Assembly: GCF_004571025.1 (NCBI RefSeq)
Contig: NZ_SPQT01000025.1
Coordinates: 1 to 64,000, forward strand
Direction: 5' to 3'
DNA: 64,000 nucleotides
DNA from: Bradyrhizobium niftali
GTDB lineage: Bacteria > Pseudomonadota > Alphaproteobacteria > Rhizobiales > Xanthobacteraceae
The notes below the pieces were generated by a model. The model ran no database searches, had not been told where the DNA came from, and saw nothing but the letters and a program-made list of their open reading frames with translations. The stretch's first letter is position 1, and each line of letters opens with the position of its first letter. Shown piece after piece: positions 46,264 through 55,170 of this stretch. Both the position numbers and the translations under genes were made by a program.

Positions 46264-46740
46264 TTGTCGGAATCCAGCGAGATTGCTCCGGCCTTGGCTA
46301 ACCTCGCCTTTCATCATTTCGGCTTGGCTGTCGCCTCTCCGGATGACGCATTTCGGTATCTGGCGTCGCTTGGCTATCGCGCGGGGAATTCGGCGTTTGA
46401 CCCACTCCAGCGGGTCAACCTTGCCATGCGCCACCATCCGATGATGCCTGACGTTGAGGTGATTTGGCCTGGTGATGGCCCCTCTCCGATCGACAGGCTG
46501 ATCAAGAAAACAGGCACGATGATCTACCATTTATGCTACGCATGTGCCGACGCTGACGCGGCGCTTACCGCCCTTTCGGCCGCTGGCATGGAGATCCTAA
46601 CGGTTAGCCCCCCCACGCCAGCCATTTTGTTCGGTGGCCAGCACGTTTCGTTTCACCATATTTCAGGTTTCGGTCTCATCGAGATTTTGCATACTGGCTC
46701 GCCTGGGACCGTAAATGTCCGGCGCATGGACAGTCGATGA
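46264..46740 (+). CDS. VOC-superfamily protein (methylmalonyl-CoA epimerase/glyoxalase-like)
   Basis: 158 residues from TTG 46264, nine bases after the ACP stop. Two beta-alpha-beta-beta-beta modules with likely metal ligands: FHHFGLAV, YHLCYACAD and the terminal GLIEIL Glu. The wording resembles methylmalonyl-CoA epimerase-type proteins. In this operon it could epimerise or rearrange the ACP- or CoA-bound acyl unit. The ATGA overlap with the next gene shows continued co-translation. Confidence 0.85.
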   Translation: MSESSEIAPALANLAFHHFGLAVASPDDAFRYLASLGYRAGNSAFDPLQRVNLAMRHHPMMPDVEVIWPGDGPSPIDRLIKKTGTMIYHLCYACADADAALTALSAAGMEILTVSPPTPAILFGGQHVSFHHISGFGLIEILHTGSPGTVNVRRMDSR

Positions 46741-47189
46741 CAAGCAAGACCATTCGAAGAATTCCAACGCAAGCCAGCGTTGTTTTCGGAGCACTGCTGA
46801 TCGCGCTGGCGATCTCCGGCAGATCGGCTCAAGCTCAACTCGGAAGAACGACCGCGCCCGTTTCCGGTGGCACGGGAGTTGCTTCGCAACCTCCCAATGC
46901 CTTTCAGGGAATGACCGGAACGTACGCGCCGCCACACAAGACGCCGGATGGCCGAGCCTGCATCACGGTCCACCCCATGACGCGCGCGCAAATCGTCAAC
47001 CCCAGAATCATTGATCAGATCGTTATCATCAACAACATATGCGGCCAGTCGATCAAAGTCCGAGTCTGCTATGCCGGCAGCAACGATTGCATTAATGTAC
47101 CTTTGGGGGGATATGAGAGGTTACAGAGAACGTTGGGCGTTGGGGCCGGCTCAACTTCCTTCAGATATGAATATCGTGAGCTATACTGA
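46737..47189 (+). CDS. Secreted protein of unknown function
   Basis: 150 residues. An amino-terminal hydrophobic stretch (VVFGALLIALAISGRSAQAQ) acts as signal peptide. Mature part has a Cys-containing segment VIINNICGQSIKVRVCYAGSNDCINVPLG with four Cys in all, suggesting disulfides. ATGA overlap with the VOC gene. Not recognised as a known family; its place in the operon suggests a periplasmic role in polymer modification or export. Confidence 0.8.
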   Translation: MTSKTIRRIPTQASVVFGALLIALAISGRSAQAQLGRTTAPVSGGTGVASQPPNAFQGMTGTYAPPHKTPDGRACITVHPMTRAQIVNPRIIDQIVIINNICGQSIKVRVCYAGSNDCINVPLGGYERLQRTLGVGAGSTSFRYEYRELY

Positions 47190-47282
47190 ACTTCTTGCAG
47201 CCGCAGCGCTCAGGCTCGCCTGCATGCCTAAGACGTGGCGCGCGATATCCACTGGCTCGGGTCCCCGAGCACGGGCACACTG

Positions 47283-48353
47283 ATGAAGAGAGTTCGACCC
47301 AAAGCCTATACGGCTCGTTTCACGTCGCGCGGCGTTGCCGGGTTTAGTCTTGCCTGCGTATTGGCCGCGTTCATTTTCATGTCGCTGACTTCCTCCCCGA
47401 GCCAAGGGGGAGAGCTTCCGGCCGCGGAGTATACCCTCCAACTCAATCGCGCCATATCGCCCGCGTCGGGCGGAACGATTCTGGCCGCCTCTGACGGTCT
47501 GTTCACGCGGGCAGGGCTTAGCGTGCGCGTGGTGGCCGGCTCGGGAGACGCTGACGCAATAGGTGCAGTTGCGGTCGACGAGAATACCATTGGGATCGCA
47601 TCGGCTGCGGCGTTCCTCAAAGCGCGATCGGAAGGGCTCGCAATAGTCGCCTTCGCCGGATGCTATGCGGCGAGTCCAGTCGAGTTTTTTACCCTGCCCG
47701 ACACCACGCTGCTGCGGCCATCGGATCTGGAGGGAAAGCGAATAGGGTACAAGAGGGGACCCGAGCTTTCTGTCGTTCTCTACGAGTTTGTCGCGAAGAA
47801 CTCCCTGGCACAAAGCAAGCTCCTCCCAATCGAAAGTGAGGACCCTTTGCAGGATCTGCTGGACCGGAGAATAGACGTGCTTCTTGGTCGCCTCGACATT
47901 GAAGGTCAGGAGTTGGCGCGGAGGAACATAGGGTACAAGACGCTAAGTCCCGCCTCCTATGGCGTGCGCGCAGCAGGACCAGTCTACTTTGTTCAAGAGC
48001 GCACCCTCGGTAAGCGGCGCAGTCTCGAGAAATTCGTCATCGCGACCGCTGCGGGCTGGAACGCTGCATACGCCGACTACGAGCGAACAATCCCCATCAT
48101 CGCCAACTCTATTGATACGCCTCTTTCGCGGCCGTTGATTGCTCGACTCATGGATGCGCAGCGTGGTTTCTTGCGACCCTATGGGACAAGGTTTGGTGAG
48201 CTGGACGAGAGGCGCATTCACGTGCTTCATGCACAGCTTTTGCAGCGACGTCTCCTACAAGAACCGGTCGATCTGACCCGCGCGGTCAACTACGACATTC
48301 TGAAAGAGGCCTATCGTAGCGAGGCGAATAACCTAAGTCGCGATGAGCCCTGA
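47283..48353 (+). CDS. NMT1/THI5-like substrate-binding protein without transporter partners
   Basis: 356 residues from ATG 47283. Hydrophobic signal or anchor GVAGFSLACVLAAFIFMSL, then an NMT1-like fold: AASDGLFTRAGLSVRVVAGSGDADAIGAVAV, FLKARSEGLAIVAFAGCY and LEGKRIGYKRGPELS. Such proteins usually feed an ABC importer for thiamine precursors, sulfonates or nitrate, but no permease or ATPase is adjacent. Surrounded by polysaccharide genes it may bind a glycan precursor or act in sensing; this is unproven. Confidence 0.8.
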   Translation: MKRVRPKAYTARFTSRGVAGFSLACVLAAFIFMSLTSSPSQGGELPAAEYTLQLNRAISPASGGTILAASDGLFTRAGLSVRVVAGSGDADAIGAVAVDENTIGIASAAAFLKARSEGLAIVAFAGCYAASPVEFFTLPDTTLLRPSDLEGKRIGYKRGPELSVVLYEFVAKNSLAQSKLLPIESEDPLQDLLDRRIDVLLGRLDIEGQELARRNIGYKTLSPASYGVRAAGPVYFVQERTLGKRRSLEKFVIATAAGWNAAYADYERTIPIIANSIDTPLSRPLIARLMDAQRGFLRPYGTRFGELDERRIHVLHAQLLQRRLLQEPVDLTRAVNYDILKEAYRSEANNLSRDEP

Positions 48354-49341
48354 TCAGATGTCTAACGCTACTCAAGCTATCATTTTTGGCGGCGCAGGTT
48401 TTATTGGAACCCATCTGGCAACATGCCTCGTGGCATCGCAAAGGTATAAGCGCGTCGTATCGGTCGACATCGGCCAGCCCAGGGCCAATGTAGCCGGCGT
48501 CGAATACCTGCACCATGATGTGCGGCAGACCATCGATTCCGGCATTTCGGACGGGAGCCCCACCGACATTTTCAACCTCGCTGCGATCCATGTTACCCCG
48601 GGGCACCCGGACGGTGATTACTATTATACGAACGTTCTTGGAGCCGTGAACGTCTGCAGATTCGCCAACGCGATTGGCTGCAGCAACATAGTCTTCACAA
48701 GTTCCATCTCGATCTACGGACCAAGCGAAGCAGCCCTTGATGAAGAGGCCACGCCCGCGCCCGTGAGCGCTTACGGGCGCTCAAAGCTCGCAGCCGAGAA
48801 AATCCATCTGCTCTGGCAATCCGAAGCCCTTGATCGGAGGCTCACGATCGTTCGCCCCGCCGTCATCTACGGACTTCACGAGCGGGGAAACTTCACCAGG
48901 CTTTCGCGGCTGCTGAAAAGGAACTCCTTTGTCTATCCGGGGCGGACAGACACGATCAAATCGTGCGGCTACGTAAAAGATCTCGTCTCGTCCATGATGC
49001 ACATGTCGAACCAGCATGACGGTGTGTCCATCTATAATTTCTCTTTTGAGCGCAGATATACAATCAGCGAAATCTGCGCTGCGTTCTCGTGCGTCGCTGC
49101 CTACAGAAAACCGCGGCTGACCATTCCAATCTGGTTCATGAATCTCGCCGTACTTCCCTTTGAAGCCCTGCATTCGGCTGGCCTCAAGACGGGCATCAAT
49201 CGGGACCGCGTAAGGAAGCTATGGTTCTCGACGAACATTCTGCCTAAACGACTTGTCGAAAGCGGCTTCAAATTTTCGTACGATCTGGAGAGCTCGCTTG
49301 TCGAATGGAAGCGCGAGTCGGCTCTAAGGGACTTCGATTGA
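48343..49341 (+). CDS. NAD-dependent epimerase/dehydratase
   Basis: 332 residues, extended SDR. FGGAGFIGTHLA (Rossmann), SSISIYGPSEAALDE, SAYGRSKLAAEKIHLL (YxxxK) and the late FSFERRYTISEI segment. It overlaps the preceding stop by 11 bases if ATG 48343 is used; ATG 48358 (MSNATQ) avoids the overlap. Makes or modifies a nucleotide sugar for this operon; it is not close enough to GalE, UXS or RmlB motifs to name the reaction. Confidence 0.85.
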   Translation: MSPDQMSNATQAIIFGGAGFIGTHLATCLVASQRYKRVVSVDIGQPRANVAGVEYLHHDVRQTIDSGISDGSPTDIFNLAAIHVTPGHPDGDYYYTNVLGAVNVCRFANAIGCSNIVFTSSISIYGPSEAALDEEATPAPVSAYGRSKLAAEKIHLLWQSEALDRRLTIVRPAVIYGLHERGNFTRLSRLLKRNSFVYPGRTDTIKSCGYVKDLVSSMMHMSNQHDGVSIYNFSFERRYTISEICAAFSCVAAYRKPRLTIPIWFMNLAVLPFEALHSAGLKTGINRDRVRKLWFSTNILPKRLVESGFKFSYDLESSLVEWKRESALRDFD

Positions 49342-50813
49342 TGTCGTTACTTGGTCGCGATCAACAATCCTTGATCAAGAGCAGAGCGGATGTTCGTACA
49401 ATCGGCGATGAAGAGAAGCCTAGTTATCCAGCGATGCTCGCAGCATCGGGTCTCTGTACCCTGATTGCCTTGGCACCGCTTCCCTTCGCATCCATGGATA
49501 TGCGAATTATCGCGGTTTGGGTGTTGTTGCTTTCCGGGGTGCTTTTGCTGACGGTCCCGCAGGAGATTGGCTCGCGAGACCTTGCTTTCCTGTGCGGATT
49601 CGCCGCGATCTCGTTATCTTGGGTATTCGTCGTCAGCGAGCAATTGAGTGAAACGTCGCTGCTATCTCGCCGACTGGCGGCCCCAATTTGGGGGCAGACT
49701 TCCGCAGTCCTGGGCGAGCAATTGAGCGGCTCGATTTCTGTAGCCCTCAATCAGCCCTTCTTCTCGGCCGGATCGCAGATCGCTTGCCTCCTGTCCATGC
49801 TGTGCGGGTATCTAGTTGGCCGCAACCGGCACACCGCCCGCTTGTTGCTGGTGTCATTTTTGGGCTCGACCTTGGCCTATGCTATCTATGGACTGATCGC
49901 CCATAGTTTCTGGCCGGACTATTTGCTATGGCACCGGAAGTACAACTATTTGGGTTCGCTCACTGCAACCTTCATCAATCCGAATGTTGCAGCTTGCTAT
50001 TTCGGGGCCGCAACCATTGGATGGGTTCTTGTCTTCGCTGCAATGGGAGGAGATCGCCCCAGCGAACCGCCGCTTCCGTGGCGCGAGTGGGTCAGGTCTC
50101 GCCTGCACACCTTCTCGCCGCTAAGAACTCTTGGTCTGCTGGCATGCTTTGCAATGCTCTCCACAACGATGCTGACGGGATCGCGCGCGGGCTCGGTCCT
50201 AGCGCTGCTGTGCCTGGCCGGTGCGCTTGGAACCTACTTTCGCCGGGGGCTGCAGAAACGGGGGCTGCTCTGGATTTTTCCGATTGCGGCCATGCTTCTG
50301 ATTGTCGGCGTCATTTCGATCCTCGCGCCCATGGTCAACCGAAGGTTCGGCGTGCAAGGATTCTTTGATTCGGGTCGCTGGCAGGCCTACGCATCGACGA
50401 TGGAAATAATCAGAGACTTTCCCTGGCTCGGTTCTGGCCTGGGCACCTTTCGCTGGGTCTTTCCAGAATATCGAAGCGGCGACATTGCGTCATATGGGGT
50501 CTGGGATCAGGCGCATAATTCGACGCTCGAAGCGGCCGCCGAAATGGGCATTCCCTTCGCCCTTTTCTTGGGGATCGGTTGGCTCGTTTCCTTGGTCGTC
50601 CTGGTCCGAGGAATGTTGGGGCGTAACCGTGACGCGATCCTCCCGACCGCGGCCTTTTGGATTGGCCTATTGGCGATCCTTCATTCGCAGGTTGATTTTC
50701 CGCTGCAAGTTCCGGGCTTTGCTCTGGCAATCTGCCCCATTTTGGGCATGGGCATGGCTCAATCATTTTCGAGTAGAGCCAACGCGTTAACCCATCCTTT
50801 CAATAGGTCCTGA
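49341..50813 (+). CDS. O-antigen ligase/polymerase family protein (Wzy_C)
   Basis: 490 residues from ATG 49341, which overlaps the preceding stop (TGATG). About 11 membrane helices; the large periplasmic loop region holds MLTGSRAGSVLALL and WLGSGLGTFRWVFPEY, then the conserved VWDQAHNSTLEAAAEMG with the His thought essential in WaaL/Wzy-type enzymes. It would polymerise or ligate lipid-linked oligosaccharides in the periplasm. It ends the FkbH operon. Compare the ligase-like protein at 59339, which lacks this His. Confidence 0.88.
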   Translation: MSLLGRDQQSLIKSRADVRTIGDEEKPSYPAMLAASGLCTLIALAPLPFASMDMRIIAVWVLLLSGVLLLTVPQEIGSRDLAFLCGFAAISLSWVFVVSEQLSETSLLSRRLAAPIWGQTSAVLGEQLSGSISVALNQPFFSAGSQIACLLSMLCGYLVGRNRHTARLLLVSFLGSTLAYAIYGLIAHSFWPDYLLWHRKYNYLGSLTATFINPNVAACYFGAATIGWVLVFAAMGGDRPSEPPLPWREWVRSRLHTFSPLRTLGLLACFAMLSTTMLTGSRAGSVLALLCLAGALGTYFRRGLQKRGLLWIFPIAAMLLIVGVISILAPMVNRRFGVQGFFDSGRWQAYASTMEIIRDFPWLGSGLGTFRWVFPEYRSGDIASYGVWDQAHNSTLEAAAEMGIPFALFLGIGWLVSLVVLVRGMLGRNRDAILPTAAFWIGLLAILHSQVDFPLQVPGFALAICPILGMGMAQSFSSRANALTHPFNRS

Positions 50814-50880
50814 GCGGCTGTACATTTGCCTAATATTCTTTTAAAAACACCAAATTAGCAGGTCGGAAGAGGCTGGAATT
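50814..50880 (+). promoter_or_regulatory. Short AT-rich leader before the secreted Gly/Ser-rich protein gene
   Basis: 67 bases containing cctaatattcttttaaaaacaccaaattag, much more AT-rich than the neighbouring genes. It is likely the promoter of the 50881-54827 group (secreted protein, Wzc/ExoP, unknown protein). No boxes are assigned. Confidence 0.4.
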
Positions 50881-51561
50881 ATGAGCATTACGGGACGCCG
50901 GTTGTCGTCAAAGCTGATGTTTTCGGCCATGTTTTGTGCGTTTGCGTTCTGTCTGCCCAAAGGCGCGTTCGCCGCTTGCGTGAACGATCCTGATACCGCC
51001 CAGAAGGCAGCTGCCTTTACCACTAATCCGTCCTCGTTGCTCGAAGGACCCAATGGACCTCGTAGCCCAGATGACGTAGCCGCCGATGTACAAACCTTCG
51101 TGGCGTCCTATCCTCAGGCGCTTCCTGCGGTGCTGGCCATTTTGAAGGATCTGGAAAACAAGGGGCCTTCGAGTTCCGCGCTGCAGAAGGCCATTGGCAC
51201 CGGCCTCGGAAAGGCGGCGAACGTCTGCAAGACGACCGATTTGACGTTTTCCCTGGAGATCCAGGGTGACTTGGGTGCCGCAGGATCGGCTGATGCCAAC
51301 GCGCAATACGCGGCGCTTACCGGAAACGATCCAACCCGAAGCGTCGCTCTCTCAGGCGCCACAACCGGTTCCTCGGGCGGCGTGGGCGGCCAAACGTCAG
51401 CGACGGGCGGAACATCGGCTACCGGCTCGTCCTTTCAAACTTTTGTCGCCAACAGCGTGTCCAACAATCCGACAAATTATTTCAGTTCAAGCGTTAGCGG
51501 GGCGGGCTCAGCGGGCGGAACGACCACGGCGATCGTCTGTACCGTATCAGGTTCGTGCTGA
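50881..51561 (+). CDS. Secreted protein with low-complexity Gly/Ser/Thr tail
   Basis: 226 residues. Signal peptide KLMFSAMFCAFAFCLPKGAFA, then a helical domain (about 30-150) with two Cys, then a Gly/Ser/Thr/Ala-rich segment (GATTGSSGGVGGQTSATGG...) and a C-terminal CTVSGSC. The architecture suggests a periplasmic or surface protein; it lies directly upstream of the Wzc/ExoP gene. Family not recognised. The tail codons are GC-rich and the protein may be hard to align. Confidence 0.8.
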   Translation: MSITGRRLSSKLMFSAMFCAFAFCLPKGAFAACVNDPDTAQKAAAFTTNPSSLLEGPNGPRSPDDVAADVQTFVASYPQALPAVLAILKDLENKGPSSSALQKAIGTGLGKAANVCKTTDLTFSLEIQGDLGAAGSADANAQYAALTGNDPTRSVALSGATTGSSGGVGGQTSATGGTSATGSSFQTFVANSVSNNPTNYFSSSVSGAGSAGGTTTAIVCTVSGSC

Positions 51562-51667
51562 GCTTTTGGCCTTCCTCCAACGATCCATCCGAATTTTTCG
51601 GCGTTCGGATGCGGTCGCTTTGATTTTGAGTAGCCGCGACGAATATCAGTCAGGATAGACCGGCCGG

Positions 51668-54073
51668 ATGCTTCAAACACGAATCCCAAATGCTCATGCC
51701 TCGACGCAAATCCAAAGCGACGACACGGCGTCGTTTGAGCACACCGTTTCTGTAGCCCTTGGCCTGATCAGTCGGCAATACCCGGTGATGATCATCACGG
51801 TGCTGTTGTGCCTTGGCATGGCGGGGGTTTACTTGTTGACCGCACCCAAGCGCTACACCGGCACCGCCGTCCTTCTGATGGATAGCCGCAAGATGCAGGG
51901 GCTGCAAACGCAGGTCGGAGCGTCAGGAGACATTCCGATCGACACCGCCATGGTTGATAGCCAGGTCGAGGTCTTGAAATCAGAGACCATTGCCTCGGCG
52001 GTCATCAAGGATTTGCGGCTCTTGGATTCTCCGCAGTTTATGCGCGAGGACGCGGGTTTGTTAAGCGGAGTAACCCAGCTCTTCGCAAGCCTCTTCCCGG
52101 AAGAGAAGCCCTCCGATAACGAACTCATGCGAACGGCGATCGGGCGGATTGTAAGCGGGCTGACCATCAAGCGCGTCGCCCAAAGTTACGTCATCGAAAT
52201 ATCATACCAATCACTCTCGCGTGATCTGGCGTCTCGAATAGCAAATGCAGTCGCAGAGAACTACATTACCGATACCTTGGAATCAAAATACCAGGCCTCG
52301 CGCCGCGCCGCGGTTTGGCTCCAAGATCGTTTGAAGGAGCTTCGTGCTCAGGCGTCCTCTGCCGAACGCGCGGTGGCCGATTATAAGGCCAAGAATAATA
52401 TCGTGGACGCCGGCGGGCGCCTGCTGACTGAGCAACAACTCGCTGAGATTAACAGCGGACTGACAGAGGCTCGCGGAAAGCGCGCGGAGGCCGAAGCCAA
52501 GCTGCAGCGGATCACCGCAATTCTCAATGCCGATGAGAGCGACTCTCAGGTCATTTTGAATGATTTGGCAACCGTCAATGATTCAATGGCCAATCCGGTC
52601 ATTACGAAACTGCGCGGAACTTATCTTGATTACGCAGCTAAGGCGTCCGACTGGTCCAACCGATACGGCCCAACCCACCTTGCTGTGGTGAATTTGCGCA
52701 ATCAGATGCGCGAGATCCGGCATTCCATCCTAGATGAGCTTCGCCGGACCGCTGAAGCCTACAAGAGCGACCTTGCGATCGCTAACGCTCGCGAGGCAGC
52801 GAGCCAGAAGAGCCTCAACGATACGATCGCCGTATCAAATGATACGAGCCAAGCGCAGATCGTGTTGAGGGATTTGGAAAGCAACGCGCAAAGTGCCCGC
52901 GCCTTGTCGGATAATTTCCTGCAGCTCTACATGGTCTCGGTGCAGCAGCAATCCTTCCCGATGACGGAGGCGAGGGTCATCACTCAGGCCTCTGAGCTAT
53001 CTTCGCCGAAGACTTCCCCCAAGACGGCCTTGGTTCTCTTGGCGGGTATCGTCGGTGGCGGCATTCTCGCAGGTATGGTTGCGATCTTCCTTGAAATGCT
53101 CGACCGCGTATTCCGAACCGTCCATCAGGTCGAAAGACTGATCCAGACCAATTGTCTCGCCTCTGTCCCGATCGTTGGTTTCGGAGCAGACCAGGGCGCA
53201 AATGGCTCGCTGAGCCGCCTCAAGGGATGGTTGCCGTTCGCGCGCGATTGGAGGATGCCGGGCTCTCGCCCGACCGTTGCCACGGGTCAGCCGAGCTGGA
53301 CCATGGAGGCGGGACCGGCTCATGGGACCCGCCCGGGCGATCGTCAGCTTAGAATCGACGACAGCGTTGGGCGCTTCGCGATCAATTCGCCATTTTCGCG
53401 GTTCGCGGAAGCGTTCCGTTCGATCAAATTGGCGACCGATCTGAGCAACTACGGCTCACCTCATAAGGTCGTCGCGATCACTTCAGCTCTTCCCAACGAA
53501 GGGAAATCGACGGTGAGCGAGGCTTTGGCTCAAACCACGGCGCAGAGCGGACTGCGCACCCTTCTCATTGATGGCGACATTCGTAATCCAAGTCTAACCC
53601 ACCGTCTTGGTCGTTCGGCTGACGTTGGTCTCATCGAGGTCGTGTTCGGGAAGGTAGGCTTAAAGGACGCGCTCTGGGTCGATCCGCAGACCAATCTACA
53701 CTTCCTGCCGTGCGTGGTAGCATCACGGTTCTCGAACTCGAGCGACCTGTTGGCCTCCGCGCAAATGCAAAAGTTCTTTCAGGATCTGCGCGAGCAATAT
53801 GACCGCATCATCCTGGACCTCAGTCCGTTAGCGCCGGTTATCGACGTGCGCGCGACAGGTACGTTGGCCGACTCGTACATTTTGGTTATTGAATGGGCGA
53901 AATCGAAGGTCGACGTCGTCGAGCGTGTCATCCAAGAAACCCCAATGGTCCGTGAGCGCCTTATGGGCGCGGTTCTCAACAAGGTGAACGTCGCCGCCAT
54001 GAGCCGTTACGATACGCACAGCGGAGGCTATTACCGCAATCGATATTACTCGCGATACGGGTACGTGGACTAA
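51668..54073 (+). CDS. Polysaccharide co-polymerase/BY-kinase (Wzc/ExoP type)
   Basis: 801 residues. Wzz-type domain with first membrane helix at about 38-57 (VMIITVLLCLGMAGVYLLTA), long coiled coil region (about 200-430), second helix near 450-475, then a cytoplasmic P-loop kinase domain: Walker A ALPNEGKST near 606, LLIDGDIRNP (Walker A') near 635 and ILDLSPLAPVID near 718. The tail SRYDTHSGGYYRNRYYSRYGYVD-like stretch has seven Tyr, the expected autophosphorylation cluster. Controls chain length and export with Wza. It is fused (co-polymerase plus kinase in one chain) as in proteobacteria. Confidence 0.93.
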   Translation: MLQTRIPNAHASTQIQSDDTASFEHTVSVALGLISRQYPVMIITVLLCLGMAGVYLLTAPKRYTGTAVLLMDSRKMQGLQTQVGASGDIPIDTAMVDSQVEVLKSETIASAVIKDLRLLDSPQFMREDAGLLSGVTQLFASLFPEEKPSDNELMRTAIGRIVSGLTIKRVAQSYVIEISYQSLSRDLASRIANAVAENYITDTLESKYQASRRAAVWLQDRLKELRAQASSAERAVADYKAKNNIVDAGGRLLTEQQLAEINSGLTEARGKRAEAEAKLQRITAILNADESDSQVILNDLATVNDSMANPVITKLRGTYLDYAAKASDWSNRYGPTHLAVVNLRNQMREIRHSILDELRRTAEAYKSDLAIANAREAASQKSLNDTIAVSNDTSQAQIVLRDLESNAQSARALSDNFLQLYMVSVQQQSFPMTEARVITQASELSSPKTSPKTALVLLAGIVGGGILAGMVAIFLEMLDRVFRTVHQVERLIQTNCLASVPIVGFGADQGANGSLSRLKGWLPFARDWRMPGSRPTVATGQPSWTMEAGPAHGTRPGDRQLRIDDSVGRFAINSPFSRFAEAFRSIKLATDLSNYGSPHKVVAITSALPNEGKSTVSEALAQTTAQSGLRTLLIDGDIRNPSLTHRLGRSADVGLIEVVFGKVGLKDALWVDPQTNLHFLPCVVASRFSNSSDLLASAQMQKFFQDLREQYDRIILDLSPLAPVIDVRATGTLADSYILVIEWAKSKVDVVERVIQETPMVRERLMGAVLNKVNVAAMSRYDTHSGGYYRNRYYSRYGYVD

Positions 54074-54083
54074 CCGGTAGCGA

Positions 54084-54827
54084 ATGGCCAATGCCGTTGG
54101 CAGATCAATCCTCGTACTGATCGCCCTAGTTTCAGCAGGCTGGGCCGTAATGTTTTTTTTGGGTCCAGCTCAGGACGTGCAGCTGGACAACATTGCCAAC
54201 GCGGTTCTCTCCGGGACGGTGTTTGAGCGGAATTCGATTGCCGAAACTGCATTGGCTGCCGCCGAAAATCGGGCAACCTGTAACCCTCGCGAAATCAGGG
54301 CAGCGGCGATTATCCGCCTGCGTCTCTATGAGATGGCTGTAAGCTCCCTTGATGCGCGCCTTGCGAATGAGCGCCTAAGCTCGCTTCGCTCGTCTGTAAG
54401 AAGAGCCCTAGGCTGCGTCCCGACCGATGGGCTCTTATGGTTCATTGAGTATTGGAGCGCGATCAATCAGGGCGGCCAGGTCAGCGAGCATCTCGACGAA
54501 TTGCGGATGTCGTATCGCCTTGCGCCGTATGAGGGCTGGATTGCTTTGCGCAGCCCATATGTGCAGGCAATCTATGACGTGCTTCCAGCTGACCTGCAGG
54601 AGAGTGCCCGCAAGGAATTTGTCGCCATGGTCCGAACGGGCTTGATCCGCGACGCGGTCAAGGTGCTGAAAGGGGCCGGATGGAGACACCACGATGTGCT
54701 CTTGGCCGGCCTTGCAACAGTAAGACTGGATTTTCGCCTTCAACTAGACCGCGCACTGAGGGGTGAAGGGCTGATCGCCGATATTCCGGGCGTGGAGCCC
54801 CGCGAGTTCAGGCCTTGGCGATACTAG
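54084..54827 (+). CDS. Protein of unknown function, membrane anchored, related to the 62225 gene
   Basis: 247 residues. One amino-terminal membrane helix (ILVLIALVSAGWAVMFFLG) then an all-helical soluble part, possibly TPR-like. The segment LLWFIEYWSA...LDELRMSYRLAPYEGWIALRSPYVQ resembles ELWLALAVLEA...IESLKMSYLTAPSDARLMPLRL in the protein at 62225-62887, so the two are probably paralogues. It starts 11 bases after the Wzc/ExoP stop, indicating co-transcription and a likely periplasmic helper role in assembly. Confidence 0.8.
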   Translation: MANAVGRSILVLIALVSAGWAVMFFLGPAQDVQLDNIANAVLSGTVFERNSIAETALAAAENRATCNPREIRAAAIIRLRLYEMAVSSLDARLANERLSSLRSSVRRALGCVPTDGLLWFIEYWSAINQGGQVSEHLDELRMSYRLAPYEGWIALRSPYVQAIYDVLPADLQESARKEFVAMVRTGLIRDAVKVLKGAGWRHHDVLLAGLATVRLDFRLQLDRALRGEGLIADIPGVEPREFRPWRY

Positions 54828-55170
54828 CGGCGCTCGAACCGTGCCTGATCTGTGCCGATTTCAGGCGCCAATAAAAACTCGGCCACTCCCTCAACTAAGA
54901 AATTTTGACAGAGCGGCAGCCTGACGAAGAATGCGACTGGGACGTTGCAGCTGTTGGACGTTTGGACGGAGCCGGAGAAACGGAGCCGCAAAGAAGCGAG
55001 TTCGCGTGGACCTATGCGATCGTAGGTAACCAGTATAGACGCGCAGCCAGTCGGGTTACCCAGCAACTGCTGGCTTGAGGCGTGACCTGCCCCCTGTCAA
55101 CCGCAACAAGTTCGCTTGCGGATATTTGCCAGCCAAAGCGCCACGTAAATGGTACGTGGCGCGGGGCTCA
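54828..55170. other. 343-base gap between convergent genes, possible gene remnant
   Basis: The minus strand is open from about 55093 to 54824 and reads as SILVTYDRIGPRELASLRL... ending GTDQARFERR, with coding-like composition but only a TTG start and no recognised family. It could be a small gene or the 3' scrap of a decayed one downstream of the Wza-like gene. No hairpin terminator was seen. Confidence 0.3.
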
